From: Cepaea nemoralis
Lineage: Eukaryota; Mollusca; Gastropoda; Stylommatophora; Helicidae
Assembly (NCBI GenBank): GCA_014155875.1
Contig: JACEFZ010027052.1
Span: 62,001-126,000, forward strand
Direction: 5' to 3'
Length of the DNA stretch: 64,000 nt
Under the pieces are notes generated by a model. It was not told where the DNA came from, made no database searches, and saw only the letters and a list, made by a program, of their open reading frames with translations. How positions within the stretch are numbered: the first letter of the stretch is position 1; every line of letters begins with the position of its first letter. Shown in pieces: positions 12,041 to 23,775 of the stretch. The position numbers were made by a program, and so were the translations under genes.

Positions 12041-12719
12041 ACAGAGCTCTGGCTCGCCAAGAAGGATAGACTCCCCTTGGTAAGATTTTTTTGTCCTAAA
12101 CCTGCAAATGACTTAGCAAGCTGACAGGGAATTGGGGATTTTTTCCTGTTTGAAAAAACAATAAGAATCATATCTGGACTGACCCAAATCATTGAGTTAT
12201 GCAACCGATATATATAATACAGATTTCATACTACAGGACAAAAACATCAATTTCATAACATTGTCCAAAACATGAGGCAATGGAATGCTCAGATTTGAGA
12301 ATTATCAGTCTCAGAACCACCCACAGAAATTATTCAAGGTCATCCATGAGAGAATACACACTAAGACATACCGAAATTTGAAAGAAAAGTGGAAGATGAG
12401 AAGCAATATTTTCTTTCAGAACACTGAAGATATATATATATATATATACCATAAATAGGCATTTGACTGAGTTATTCACACAAAAATGCAACTAAATAAT
12501 TCAGTGGGTGATGGGGCAGGGGAATTCCCATTTCAAAGAAGAAGTAAGGTGCCTCTTTCCTTCCCTCCGCTAGCCTTCGGGACACCTTTGGTCATATAAT
12601 TACAATTCTGGAAGATACCGCGAGACAACACAAATAGCACGATGATCTACTACGGCGATATATCACTCTTATGTCCAGATGTGAAGTTACTTTTGGCAAT
12701 ATACTATCCTTCTGCACTT

Positions 12720-13300
12720 ATCATCATCATCATGTGCCATGCCAGTAAGCATGGGCGGTCATGTTTTGCCGTCTCACACAATCACCAGAGTTGTGGATCA
12801 GCTCCGTGTTCTTCTCTCGACCATACCACATGGCCAAGTCTTACAGGTATTTACTTCTCTGCCTTCCCCTTGTTCTCTTATCCTCGATCTTGCCAGTTGT
12901 CACCAAGTTCTCCAATCTATTTCTTCTCATAATGTGACCAAAAAATGTTGACTGTATATGTCTAACTTCTCTAATCAGTTTACAATTTTCATTGGTGTTT
13001 CTATCTGTCCATGGTATTCTTTGCATTTCCTCAGAAACCACATCTCTACAGTCATCAGATGTTTTTCAGTTGTCTGTTCATTGTCCATGTTTCACATCCA
13101 TACAAAAGTACAGGTTCTATGTAGCACTTCAACACTCTGTTTCTCATTGCAAATAACATCTTTTTATTGGTCTGTATGTTTTCCATCTTGCAAAAGGCTA
13201 CCTTAGTCATGGAATTTCTTCTTCTAATCTCTTCAAGGCATCTCCAATCAGATGTTATGACAGTTCCGAGACAATTAAATAATGTGGAAACAAATTAAAG
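12720..13300 (-). pseudogene. Reverse-transcriptase C-terminus, family 'Y', unit B
   Basis: Uninterrupted counterpart of 9530-9903 plus 11330-11580. The minus strand reads FGHIMRRNRLENLVTTGKI and upstream a CETWT-type block at the site where unit A was invaded. The low-coordinate (3') end lies at an (ATC)n stretch, 12721-12735. It is too short and broken to be functional. Confidence 0.75.
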
Positions 13301-13443
13301 CTTTTGAGATGTGGTCACAGAGATGGATAGAAAGAGCATCATGGAAGGAGAAGGCAACAGCCACAAAGAAGAGTTAATATTTGATACATAAATATCACAT
13401 CAGTTGTAGGAGAACTCATGAAACAGAACATGGGTGTTAAATT

Positions 13444-13937
13444 GTGTTGTATATAGTGTGTCTCTGTTCTTTATATATTTCTTCTATTTCTGAGTGACAA
13501 AGAAGTATAATTAAAAACTGGGTTCTATGACCTTGTACTTAAATATTTATCAACAACAAAATGATGTAGTCCTTAATTTAACAACAACATACTACACAGA
13601 GAAAATGTTGCAGTCCTTATTTACTATCACTCAGCACATAGAGAGAAAATAATGCAGCCCTATCTATAGTATTTTAATAGTAATAGTAATACCATCAACA
13701 AAGCCAGAGAAAATGTTGCAGTCCTATATTGATCATCAAAAATCCAGAAATAATAATAATGTTGGAGTCCTATCGTTAACAAACCCAGAGGAAATAGTGT
13801 GACAGCAACATCAACCATTAAGTCTTAGAAACATCTGACTCTAGGCTGAATTGCCGTATTGAGCTAATTGTTGCCAGGGAAAGTGGCTAAAATAAGCTAT
13901 AATTGACCATTTGGTGCTAACGATGAATGCTGTAGCA
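13444..13937. repeat. Diverged tandem repeat region, no gene
   Basis: From about 13555 to 13800 a degenerate unit of roughly 65 bp recurs around AGAAAATGTTGCAGTCCTA variants. No coding sequence was seen. Confidence 0.5.
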
Positions 13938-14301
13938 CAGTGGTTCTCAATCTTTTTTATCCCGTGCCCCCCGTCACCATATTTTCAAAACGTCATCCCC
14001 CCACACTTTCGTATTTCCTACCTAAATATCCCTCCTCCCGCCTCTACACAGTATACGTAATAATGGAAGCACATACTAGACGTCCACATAAAACGTGATT
14101 TGTGGGTTTACTTACTTTATAGAATGAATTTTAGAAGGGTGAGATGTACAGAACCGTAAAGTATGAAGGGAAAAACAAGATCAAGCAATCGGTTCTTGTA
14201 TTAATGTGATCTTGAAATAATCTTCATCCCCCCCTGGAAACTCAAAAATTCCCCCCGGGGGGGGGGGGGGGGGAGAATTCCCCACCGGTTGAGAACCCCT
14301 A
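13938..14301. mobile_element. hAT-type MITE
   Basis: The terminal inverted repeats are CAGTGGTTCTCAA at the left and, read from the right end, TAGGGGTTCTCAA. The target-site duplication is 8 bp with one mismatch: CTGTAGCA at 13930-13937 and CTGTAGTA at 14302-14309. The TIR sequence and TSD length are typical of hAT non-autonomous elements. There is no transposase frame. Near the right end lies a C-run followed by about 17 G residues (14255-14273), able to form a hairpin or G-quadruplex. Confidence 0.85.
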
Positions 14302-14558
14302 CTGTAGTACATCTATATATTTTATTGTGCTATGTTGACAGAATTTTCTTCTCTTCTTAAAATAGTTATGATCAAAATATTGAATGCAAACATTTGATGA
14401 AACATTTTTTTTTTATATTTCAGATGTATTGAACTGATTCACTGAGTCAGGACTTTTTATTTATATTGATTTTCTTTTTGCTTGCTTTGAATTCAAGCGT
14501 AGTCCACGCTGGACTGATTTTAGTGTGTGGGCTTAAGCAAAAAGTCTTAAAGGTCGAG

Positions 14559-15089
14559 TGTCAGAATCTCAAGACGAGATGCAGGAACATCGTTACGCCC
14601 GCCAGGCGAATAGTCCCCAACCGGGATGCCGTAACGTCGTTACGCCAGCCAGGCGAGTATTAGTTACCTGCCCGCAGGTTGCTGGCTGACGCGATAGCCA
14701 GCGGTCAGGCAAGGACAAAGCAAGGCGCACGCGGTCCTCGTGACGTCAATCCACAGAGGGCAAGCGCTTTGTGAGAAACAGACAGACAGCTGGGGTACTC
14801 GGACCAGACAGGACGTATGGTGAGAGAAAGGCTTGTGTAGTTCTGTGCCCGAAAGTCGAGTGCTTGTACATCTTGTGAGATAGACTGTAAGCTGTGGGTT
14901 GTCTGTAAGTGTATTGATGTATAATATCTGTATTGTAATGATCATCACATGCCAAACTAGATCGCATTGCATGTGATCTGTAAATAAATCCATTGAACTT
15001 CGTGTCGTTGTGTCTCAAGTCCAATCATGTTGTACTTGTACTTGTCTCACATGTGTTAGGTATAACGAGCCAGGTTTAAGACCCTGACA
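14559..15089 (+). mobile_element. Solo LTR of the Gmr1-like family
   Basis: It begins TGTCAGA and ends CTGACA, with a 4-bp TSD, CGAG, at 14555-14558 and 15090-15093. The last 110 bp are clearly homologous to the LTR at 58948-59388: both have AATAAATCCAT, TTGTACTTGTACT and TCACATGTGTTAG. The 5' ends also match (AACATCGTTACG). It is 531 bp long against 441 bp for the complete LTR of the intact element, partly from an internal near-duplication (TCGTTACGCCCGCCAGGCGA and TCGTTACGCCAGCCAGGCGA, 14590-14656). A perfect CRE palindrome, TGACGTCA, lies at 14741-14748. No internal region remains, so it arose by LTR-LTR recombination. Confidence 0.85.
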
Positions 15090-15234
15090 CGAGAGGATCA
15101 ACTTCATTGCCTCGGGTTTTATCCCATATGGCTCAGTCTCTTTCCACAGGGTGCATACCAAAAGTGTCGCAAAAAGCACAAACTCTGCAGGTCCAGTGAC
15201 AACCTCCAGGAGTCTCCGAGAAAAATGCAATAGT

Positions 15235-15315
15235 GAACCGAAAGAAGTAGACCGGAATCGAACCCGCAACCTTCAGAGCATGAGGCAGATGGCTTGACCA
15301 CTTCGCCATGATTTT
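15235..15315 (-). mobile_element. tRNA-derived SINE head (A and B boxes intact)
   Basis: On the minus strand TGGCGAAGTGG (A box) and GGTTCGATTCC (B box) are 43 nt apart, with a CAT triplet at the anticodon position. The flanks do not pair as an acceptor stem, and homologous non-tRNA sequence continues past the T arm. It is therefore a pol III-type SINE promoter rather than a tRNA gene. A second, isolated B-box-like GGTTCAACTCC lies at about 15419-15430 on the same strand. Confidence 0.65.
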
Positions 15316-15634
15316 CCCTATTACCAGTGTCTCTCGCCATCAGGTAAACCCACTCCACTTTCAGAGGCACTTGTCAAGGACGAAAAGTCAGCATTTTAGT
15401 CCAACTGACCTATATGTAGGAGTTGAACCCGCTAGCTCGCCTTTGTACCCCATAAGTTTAAGAATGACAGCTCCTATTCATTCAGTCATGACGACCTCTG
15501 ACTTCTTCTTTCTATTCCTCATTTACCTTCAGGTGTCATATGAATAAACACACACACAAAAGCAGCAGTCAACTTAAGCTTGATGAATTCTCCGTAGAGT
15601 TTGTCATGCAAAGGAGTGGGAGTTGACCAAAATA

Positions 15635-16427
15635 CAGTCAAACCTCAGTTTTCGTTACCTTCGGTTTTCATCGGTTTCGGTTTTTGTCGATTTTTTCCTT
15701 CATTTTTTCTCTCGTTATTTGTCAGTTACCTCGGATTTCGTTGGCGTGCCCACGTGACCTTGTTGCTAATTTTGCGAAAACAAGGGGACCCACACGAACT
15801 TCTGCTCAATTTTGCGGTGTTTTTCGTTGTGTGAGCATCACTTGCTAATAATAACTTTCGAGAGTGGTATTAAGATTGCTGAAATCGGCTACATGTATGG
15901 GAAGTCGCCATTCACGGTAAGTTCTATCGTGGTCACAAAGGAAACAAATAAAGGAGGCTAATGTAGCTAAAGGAATGTGCTAACGAAACAGAGATCGCAA
16001 ACAACTGAAAATGTCAAACAGTTATTATTAATTTGGATAAATAAAAACCAGTTAGATTGCAATTCTGTTTCTGAGGGAATCATGTGAAGAGGCTAGATTG
16101 TTGTATGCCGATCTTGGGACGAGTACTAGTGTACCTAGTGATTTAAGGCCAGCAGAAGATGGTTTGAAAAATTCAAGAGGCACACTGGCATACACAGTGT
16201 TACTAGGCACGGCGAAGGTGCGAGTTCGGACAAGTTTTGGGCCAAATCATAATATTAAACACTATATTTATTCACTATAATATGTTTTGGATATGTATTT
16301 TTTGTGTCTGGAACGAATTAATTGAATTTACATTGATTCATATGGGAATAATTGTCTCGGTTTTCGTTGGTTTCGGATTTCGCCGATTGTCTTCAATGGA
16401 TTATCGACGAAAACCAAAGTTCAACTG
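15635..16427 (+). mobile_element. Decayed pogo/Tigger-type DNA transposon
   Basis: The ends are CAGTCAAACCTCAGTTTTCG at the left and, read inward from the right, CAGTTGAACTTTGGTTTTCG. Each is flanked by TA (15633-15634 and 16428-16429), as for Tc1/mariner/pogo elements. Sub-terminal GGTTTTCGTCGAT-like repeats occur at both ends. Between 15850 and 16240 on the plus strand, broken frames resemble the helix-turn-helix/CENP-B-type DNA-binding part of a Tigger transposase (for example EEARLLYADLGTS). The DDE core is absent, so it is non-autonomous. Confidence 0.7.
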
Positions 16428-16595
16428 TACTTTTCTGTTTCATATATATGAAAAGTGAGTGACTCATCATTTAGAATCGACATTACAGTTCTAACGCTCT
16501 GCCTTACAATCCGATATCTGCTCAATATAAGACGCTGATTTTTCTCACAACACACCGATCATGAATGCCTCTCATATGTCCTTGTCTATGATGTT

Positions 16596-16656
16596 TAGTT
16601 TAGTTTAGTCGACGGATCAACATCACGGCACACGGTGTAACCCATTGTCATATATT
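16596..16656 (-). mobile_element. LINE 3'-end fragment with (CTAAA)n tail
   Basis: The minus strand reads GTGTGCCGTGATGTTGATCC, then GTCGACTAAACTAAAC. The same terminus ends the insertion at 61566-61715. Only about 60 bp remain. Confidence 0.65.
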
Positions 16657-16659
16657 CTG

Positions 16660-19600
16660 AAGGGAGTGGGAAATCACTTTGGTGCATGCCCCATTTCTAA
16701 TCAAAGAAGTTGGGCCCCATCCTCTTCTATCTTCAATAACCCCAGAATATGACCCTCGAGTTATCTGCAGGCCTCGTCTTATTTAATTTTGTCTAGGAGA
16801 TATAGATTATGGCCCTGGTGAAAATAATAAATACCAACTGGGATTCTGCCCCTTCTCCAAGGATTTTTATAGCTCTTGAGCCCCCCTTTTTGTTTATCAA
16901 ATCTGAGGAAAGTCTGGAGAATTCTCTCAGCTTGATTTATATTAAGAAAGCATGGATGTTGAGCAGTTGATAGATCTTGAGTCTCTCCCAATTACATATT
17001 CCTTCATGAGTTAAGTTGGTTTTAAACAATTAAACACATAACCACTCACAATAGATCTTGACAACTTAGTGTACACACATAAGATGGAGAATCACAGATA
17101 GGTTGAACCAATAATCAACACAAGATCAGTGACAGTTAATTATTTATTGAATGGGCCTGTGTCTTCTGGCCTGTTATTCATTTTCTATGTTGGTTTATAC
17201 AAGATAATTTAGAAAAATACATATAGGACCAATGTCACAGACCATCAACAAACAAGCATCAATACATGAGATGTTGTGGGATGTGGATTTTAATTCCTGA
17301 GAATATTTCGTTAAAAGTCTAGGTTTTTTTATTGATTCTCTGGTCACTGGTTAGAATGCAGGGTGATCAGGGATATTTACCACAAATCCCAGGAGAAAAG
17401 AGTTCAATCCTTGAAACAATGGCATTTGTGTGTAGTTTTCCCTTCCCACTTCATCACCCTTTAAATTTACTATAATGTTAGAAGGATATTGATTGCTCAC
17501 AACATATCAACAACCACTATTGGACACCACATTTACTGGATGTACACAACACTTTTGGACAAACAATTCAGGTGTTAACTCAAGATCTGCAGTTACATAT
17601 ATATGTGTAATAAACACTATGCATTTTCAGACAGGCATGGGAATGCGTTGCATTATCTTAATACATTTACACCCTTTTTGCCCAAGAAAAACCAATGTTA
17701 TTACAAACAACACAACAACCACAAATTGGTTCTGCTAACTTGACTCATTGTACCTAGATAAAATCACACTGGTCTAGGTGCAGAAACCCAACATACATAC
17801 ATGTATTTCTGACACTATGTACAATTCTCATATTTAAAAATAATGAGTGGGTGTCAAATTATTATACAGATATATCATAACATAACCCTTAAGTTGTACA
17901 CCATTACCATGTAAAACACTCTTTACCTTTTTCATGTCATAGAAGAAAAACACACTCATGAAAACAGTTGATACTAATAATTAAATTAATTAATTATAGT
18001 GTTCATGTAGGCGTTGCGGATGGGTATTCTTCTCCAGTGCAAAGCAGTTAATATCCATAATTATCCGTGACAGCAATAAATACGCACAGTCATGTTTTAA
18101 TCTCCACTGAAGTTTGTTGTGGAAATACTTATAATCCCTATTAGGAAATAAATTCACCACATATACATATCCCCTCCATTGGGGCTGAATTCATGAATCT
18201 TCTGTTGCTAATGGCTCGGTGTCAGTGTGAATTGAGGCCTGGGTTGGTCATACCTTCAGGAGATGCATCTTGAGTCTTGGACTAAGGTTCTTCCCTATAT
18301 CACCATATCCGATGAAAAGGATGCCTACCTTTCAGCTTCTCGGCTTATAATATCCTAATCTCAATTTTGTTCCCACAGATTTTTCACCCACTTAGTCATC
18401 AGTCTATAACCTATTCCACCGTTATTGGCATTTAGGCTGACATGGGACCAGCACAGAGTTCTGACTCAGTATTTACTTTCAGTGTAGACATACAATTCTG
18501 CTTGTTATTCAATTGGTTCATCTGGAATTTATTCCAGGATTCTGCTGCAGGCATGGAACTGAAGAATATTGACTCCACCACATATCCAGGGTTGCAAGCC
18601 ATCCGGTGATTCCTGTGGGTGAAGGCGTAGAGGCATTTACTCCGCTAGCTGCTTTCATATGGTCTTTTTTATGTGCTCAGGTTTGGGAACCTTGAGGTAA
18701 TCTGGTGTAGGTATGGTTTTCAGTTGGTACCTTGGTTGTATTGGTTCAATGTCTTCTTCCCATTGGTTTGAGTTGGTGTTCATAGTTAGAACTTGGTGTT
18801 GAATAGCTGAATTCCATGTTTGACTGTTGCAGCTGTGAGACATTCTTTCGAAGACTTATCCATTGTTGGATATTAACTTGGTAACCCAACCAACAGTTGA
18901 AGGGCTTTCACTGGTGCTAGTTTTAGTAACTTGTATTAGGATTGTCCCATAGTTTCACTGATTTTGCTGAGTGATAAGGCTTATAGGTGATACTTCTCAG
19001 ACGTAAAGCAGACGATACACTGTTGTCAGTTACTCTGTTGATCTTCATCTTTGTAGATTATTAGATCTTGAAGTCCATCCTGGATATTCCTACTAAAATA
19101 GGATTTAATCACTCACCCAGTCAGTTGTCTTCGAATTTATCTGTTGCTCGCTATGGAGCTATTGAGCGCAGCAGTCCATGGGTATTTCTAGATGCAGACT
19201 ATGGGTGGGACATTCACTTTCTGGCTGTTGACCCAGGATCCAGGTTTAGTTATATAGTCCCACCACATTCAACCACCACCTGCTTCTCTTCAATAGAAAA
19301 GGGATGACCAGAATACAACACGAGCATTAACCTACTGTGTTATGGTAAAAGGTTTACAACACAATTACAAACACAAATACAAAACAACAAGGGGAGAAGG
19401 GGAAAGGAGTGGGTGTCCACGTTCCACTGTCCCTCATTGCTGAGTAGAGCCATTCTGACTCTTAATAGTGAGTAAGGTATTTTCTCACTTTATTTTATGT
19501 TCTGTTGTTACTGGGACTATTAGATGAGTGAAGTCATTCTGTCCATCCAATATGTTGATATTGTCTCTCTCATTACTTGAAGAGAATAGCCTATACAGAA

Positions 19601-22520
19601 TCTCTGTGGTTTCTAATGCCGCGTCTTCCTTTCAGCACTATAATCATCATTAGGTCAAGACTATTCAACATTGGCTTCTTAAGTACTGACATACACATGA
19701 ATTCTTCTATCAACATCCTCATGTCCCCAAGGTGCAACATTAAAATGTATATTCCCACAGTAAAAAGTAACAATCAGAACAGAGAAAATTCTCATACCAG
19801 AAAAAAACATACATGTACATTTCTCTGATATTAAGTACATGATAATCATACATAATAATATTAATCATAAAATTTAATGCCAGAGCCAATGGTTTTGAAT
19901 TTTCTTCAGGGGTTAATCCCCAAACTAAACATACATTGTTTTCCCCCACTGCGTACAGCACATGAGGATAGTAGCCACTGTGATATATTTTGCCAATTAT
20001 TGCTATTATTCGGAGGGTATTTATTAGAATAACTTATGGCGCATGGTCCAGTATTCTGAATATTGCAAGCAATTTATTCACATCAATCTTCGCTTCTGTT
20101 TCTACTATGGTGAGGTGATGGGGATTGAATCCTATCCGAACATGCATTTACATCACACGTTTACTTTAATTATTCATGAATTTATATTCTCAAACATGGC
20201 ATTCTCCTAACACTATTTTATGAAATGATTATATGTTCACCACTCACGATGAGTGGTTGATAATCTGTTAACAAAAGGATGGTACTAAAATTTAGCACTA
20301 TAGTTCCAAGTTACAGATTATGATGTGGCGAGCATTTTATCCCCTGACTAAGAGTCAGGAATAGGCGTAATCATTTGTATGTCCCCGCATGGATAAAACA
20401 CCTTTGAAACTGTACTTTAGAGTTCAATCTCTACAGTACCTAGATTATGTGCAGATTTCTAAGCATAAATAGTGAGATATTGTTCACAGTGCATAGAAGT
20501 TTTAACATAGGAATATGAAATTGACAGACACAAGTTCTCTACTGAAGTATGTAATCAAGAGTCTGTTCCCACCTTGAGAAAATGCCTAGAATGTGGTTTT
20601 TACCTGAGTTTGATACTCTACGGTACACATAATATTTCTAGGTTATAAGCACTATTAGTTAGATATAAGTTCATAATGCCTATAAAATATTTTAACATAT
20701 GGATTTGAAATTGTAAAACATAGGAAAAATTACAGCATGGCGCCCACATGTGTTTCATTGGTAAACATCATCCAGCCTGGTTTAAGAGAATTGTTGACTT
20801 ATTATTCTTATTAATTCTTAATTAAACATACTGGTCTATGTAATACATAAATACATTTTAATAATGTAGATATAACATACCAATTGGCTTGCAGAGAATG
20901 ATTATTTTAAAAGGCAAAAATACCTTTCCCCACGCGGGGAAAGCACGTCTGTTTCCTTTCCTTTGTCTGAACTACAACGGCTACTTTAGTCTTTGTTTTC
21001 AACCAGTCCCGGTCTTGCCAGGTACGTGAAAAAACAAAGCCAAATAAATTAATCTGTGCCACGTTCAGTCTATCGCTGTTTTATTTTATATTCCTACCTA
21101 AGCAAGTTACTTAAACAGTAATTGTAAGGGTTTGTTTATTTTTAAGGGAGTCAATGCTTAGGAAAGGGTAGGGACGTTTTTATTATATTACAGATGTCAA
21201 TAAGAGTTGAAACATGGTATACATTTGAATGTTGTACATGTTAAGTGTGAAGATGATGAATCTATATTTAGTTATCAGTTCTTGAAAACTGAGTGTTGTG
21301 CGTTTTCTTTCTAAGAAAATGATACCCTTATGATTTGGAGGATTAGGATAGGCCTGGGTCCATTGACTGATAGATCCGCTTCAGGTCTGCCCGTGTAGCT
21401 CCGCTGAAGGCCTCCCCATGCTCTGCTCATGGCGAAGTCATCCTCCATCTCAAGTGCGGTTCATCTATTTCTCTCTGTGGTCTGGTTTATTTGTTGGCCA
21501 GTTGGTTGCCAGTTGGATGCCCATTGGTTGCCAATGGGTTGCCACCAAGATTTCACTGTGTAAGATTCACATAAACATATACAATCTTCCCAATACAATA
21601 TTCTAGAAGTAGGTCGGGAAAAAAACCCTAAATTCCTGAAGTAGGAACTAGTTCTCCCCCCTCCTCTTTTCTCTAATCTAGTGTTGAGTTAATTTGGGGT
21701 GGTCAGAGTTTATCACACTGTGTACGCCTTGTATCAACTGGTTCCTGCTGTATGTAAGTTCTCATTGGACCTGGGGTCGGTGAGACGTGTACAGTAAGAC
21801 AGTGACAAGAGTGAGGAGGTGTCAAGATGCATGTAAATTAATGACATACATTTATAACATCTCTATCATTCAATTGTGTTTGTAGTGTGTATAAATAATT
21901 CTCTGTTTTCCCAATTAACCAACTTCTTCTTCTTCTTTGTATAATAACTCCTCTCCCATTATCTGTTGTTGTTGTGTTGAGTGTTGGGTTGTGTGTTGTT
22001 GTGTTTGGTTGTGTTGAGTAATGAGTTAAGTCAACTTCTGGTGGTGGAGTTCCGCGAAGCACAACTTTTCTGATGTAATGCAGTTCATAAGTGCCCTTAT
22101 CTAATTAACTTGTGACACAAATATAAATATTTATTCCATCAAACCCTATTTATTCAATAGATGAAGCAGAAAGGAAAGATTGATTTCTCTTTCAGCTTTC
22201 TAGATTGAACATAGACATAGATAAGTCTGTTTTAGAACAAGGCACTTGTTCTAGTACACGAACTGTCTTATGAGCTGTAGATAGTGATAGCATTTTTAAC
22301 AGTGTTTCTGCTGAAATGCACAAGATTGCTTTAGAATCATCACTTCGTACAGTTGTTTAGAATAGAATGTAGTATTATTATGCACTTCTTAATTAAAGTT
22401 AATAATTATCTTTAAGAATATCAGAGATTGCAGTATTCGAAAAGAGTATTAGATTGTCAGTTTGCCCGGGAATCGGCTCTGCGTCGTCAGAATGGAACAG
22501 TCAAACATTTTTCACTTCAG
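16660..22520. other. AT-rich stretch without recognisable genes
   Basis: I examined both strands and recognised no protein domain, RNA gene or transposon end. A GC-rich perfect hairpin (CTTTCCCC and GGGGAAAG, 4-nt loop) lies at 20924-20943. The stretch 21960-22020 is a short GTTGTGTTG-type low-complexity run. Small open frames here, for example minus strand 18655-18843, resemble nothing I know. Confidence 0.4.
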
Positions 22521-22521
22521 A

Positions 22522-23150
22522 GGTTAGTTAGTTAGTTAGTCGACAGATCATCCTCATTGCACATCGAACCATTCAGTCCATAAGTGCTCGGATCCCCTCC
22601 TCAGCAAATCCCGCAACGTGTAGCGGCTAACGACGCCAGTTCTGTGTTGGTTTATCAATCTTCTTTGGCTTCCTGCATAATGTTCTTGTTTGGCCACCCC
22701 TCTTTTAATTTGCTGCTCTCGCAGTCTGGCCATTTTTGTAGATTCACAGTCATCACTTGGTTCTCGCAAGAGTCTTACTTCTCGTAGGGCATTCAGAATG
22801 TCGGCCTGGTCCATGGCGCGTCCGCGCTCCACAGTAGCCTCACCTGCGAGCTTGTCAGCCCGCTCATTTCCTTGTACTCCCGCATGCCCTGGCACGAAGA
22901 TGAAACTAATCTTTGCCAGCCGAGACCGCTCCAGAGGCAGCAACCATTCTCTTCGGATCGACCCCTCCTCTATCCTCTTGATCATGTTCATTGAGTCGCT
23001 AAGGAAACAAGCCCTAGTTGTCAAAGACTCGAACACATCCCCTCTGCTAGGAAGAGCAGTCATTGTTGAAGAGGCCAGGAGGGGGTAAGGGTGCCCCAGG
23101 GAAGAGCCGTGAAGATGAGGTAATGAGAGATGGTTAACCATTTCCCTCAT
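22522..23150 (-). pseudogene. LINE RNase H domain and 3' end with (CTAA)n tail
   Basis: The minus strand reads the ribonuclease H domain of a LINE: a catalytic Asp in LSDSMNMIKRI, the FVPGHAGVQGNERADKLAGEA block (His and last Asp region), then a C-terminal TGVVSRYTLRDLLRRGSEHLWTEW. The 5' part, including RT and the first RNase H residues, is missing, so it is 5'-truncated. The element ends in four CTAA units at 22522-22540 after GTCGA. RNase H-bearing LINEs fall in the I/Tad-like groups. Relatives occur at 32637-33205, 44720-45475, 16596-16656 and 61566-61715. Confidence 0.8.
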
Positions 23151-23166
23151 GAGACACGCAGGCGGT

Positions 23167-23612
23167 GTTCAGAGAGTTAACACTCTAATCACAATAACAT
23201 CACGCCTCGTGGTAGCCATAGAGAAGTTGAGTATACACTCAACAGGCCACGTCTACCATCGGCGTGCGACGTGAGGCGACACGCACCAAGGTGAAAGTCA
23301 ACCCGCGTGGTGTGTGACCGCGGAAGGGAAGATTGTCAGACGGGAGACGGGACTTCGAAGTGGTCACTTCGTTAGGATAGCGATAGGGTTTTTCTTGTGT
23401 TCATTTGTGTAGAATGTTAGCTTAGGGGTTAGCTGCTCGTGATAGAGAATACTGGGGCTTTAGGTTGTGTGTTTTTCAATAGCGACTGTTCCATGTAGCG
23501 AGCCAACGGCAATAAACATGTACCATGTATTTTCCTCGCACACGACTTGCAAGTTGTCTTGTATTGGTGTGCCAGAAGTACTCGATGATGCCTGTCAGTT
23601 GAGTTGTTGACA
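23167..23612 (+). mobile_element. Candidate diverged 5' LTR of the broken Gmr1-like element
   Basis: It starts TGTTCAGAG and ends GTTGACA, about 446 bp, close to the 441-bp LTR at 58948-59388. It shares AACATC..ACGCC near its start and GGCAATAAA near 23510 at the equivalent position. Immediately downstream are tRNA-Leu-type primer-binding-like sequences (see 23613-23775). No matching 3' LTR or TSD was found, so the call is tentative. Confidence 0.4.
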
Positions 23613-23775
23613 GGCCAGGGTAATTGTGGTGTCAGAAAGTGGTGCTTGGACGAAAGCGCCAAGCTAATACCCACAGTAAAGGGTAATTGTGGTGTCAGAA
23701 AGTGGTGCTTGGACGAAAGCGACAAGCTAATACCCACAGTAAAGGGTAATTGTGGTTGTCAGAAGTGAAGCTTGA
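23613..23775 (+). repeat. 65-bp tandem repeat carrying primer-binding-like motif
   Basis: Units containing TGGTGTCAGAAAGTGG begin near 23626, 23691 and, as TGGTTGTCAGAAGTG, 23753. TGGTGTCAGAAGTGG is complementary to the 3' end of many metazoan tRNA-Leu, a known LTR-retrotransposon primer. Each copy here carries an extra base or change. Confidence 0.55.

Larger units (their letters stand above)
8430..13443. repeat. Tandem segmental duplication (unit A 8430-11642, unit B 11693-13443)
   Basis: Two direct copies of a composite block share, in order, a CA-rich leader, a tRNA-like SINE head, a (TA)n run, a LINE 5'-UTR-like motif and a reverse-transcriptase C-terminal fragment. Unit B is continuous. 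Unit A is interrupted at 9904-11329 by another LINE. Shared landmarks are 8500 with 11760, 8600 with 11840, 9440 with 12630, and 9895 with 13086. Identity by eye is high (few mismatches per line). Confidence 0.85.

Noticed and set aside
15235..15315. Functional tRNA gene
   Set aside because: A and B boxes and a CAT triplet are present, but the 5' and 3' flanks do not form an acceptor stem; a SINE head is more likely.
18000..19310. Possible exons (for example minus 18655-18843 and plus 19068-19307)
   Set aside because: Short open frames without recognisable domains or convincing linked splice sites; cannot be supported.
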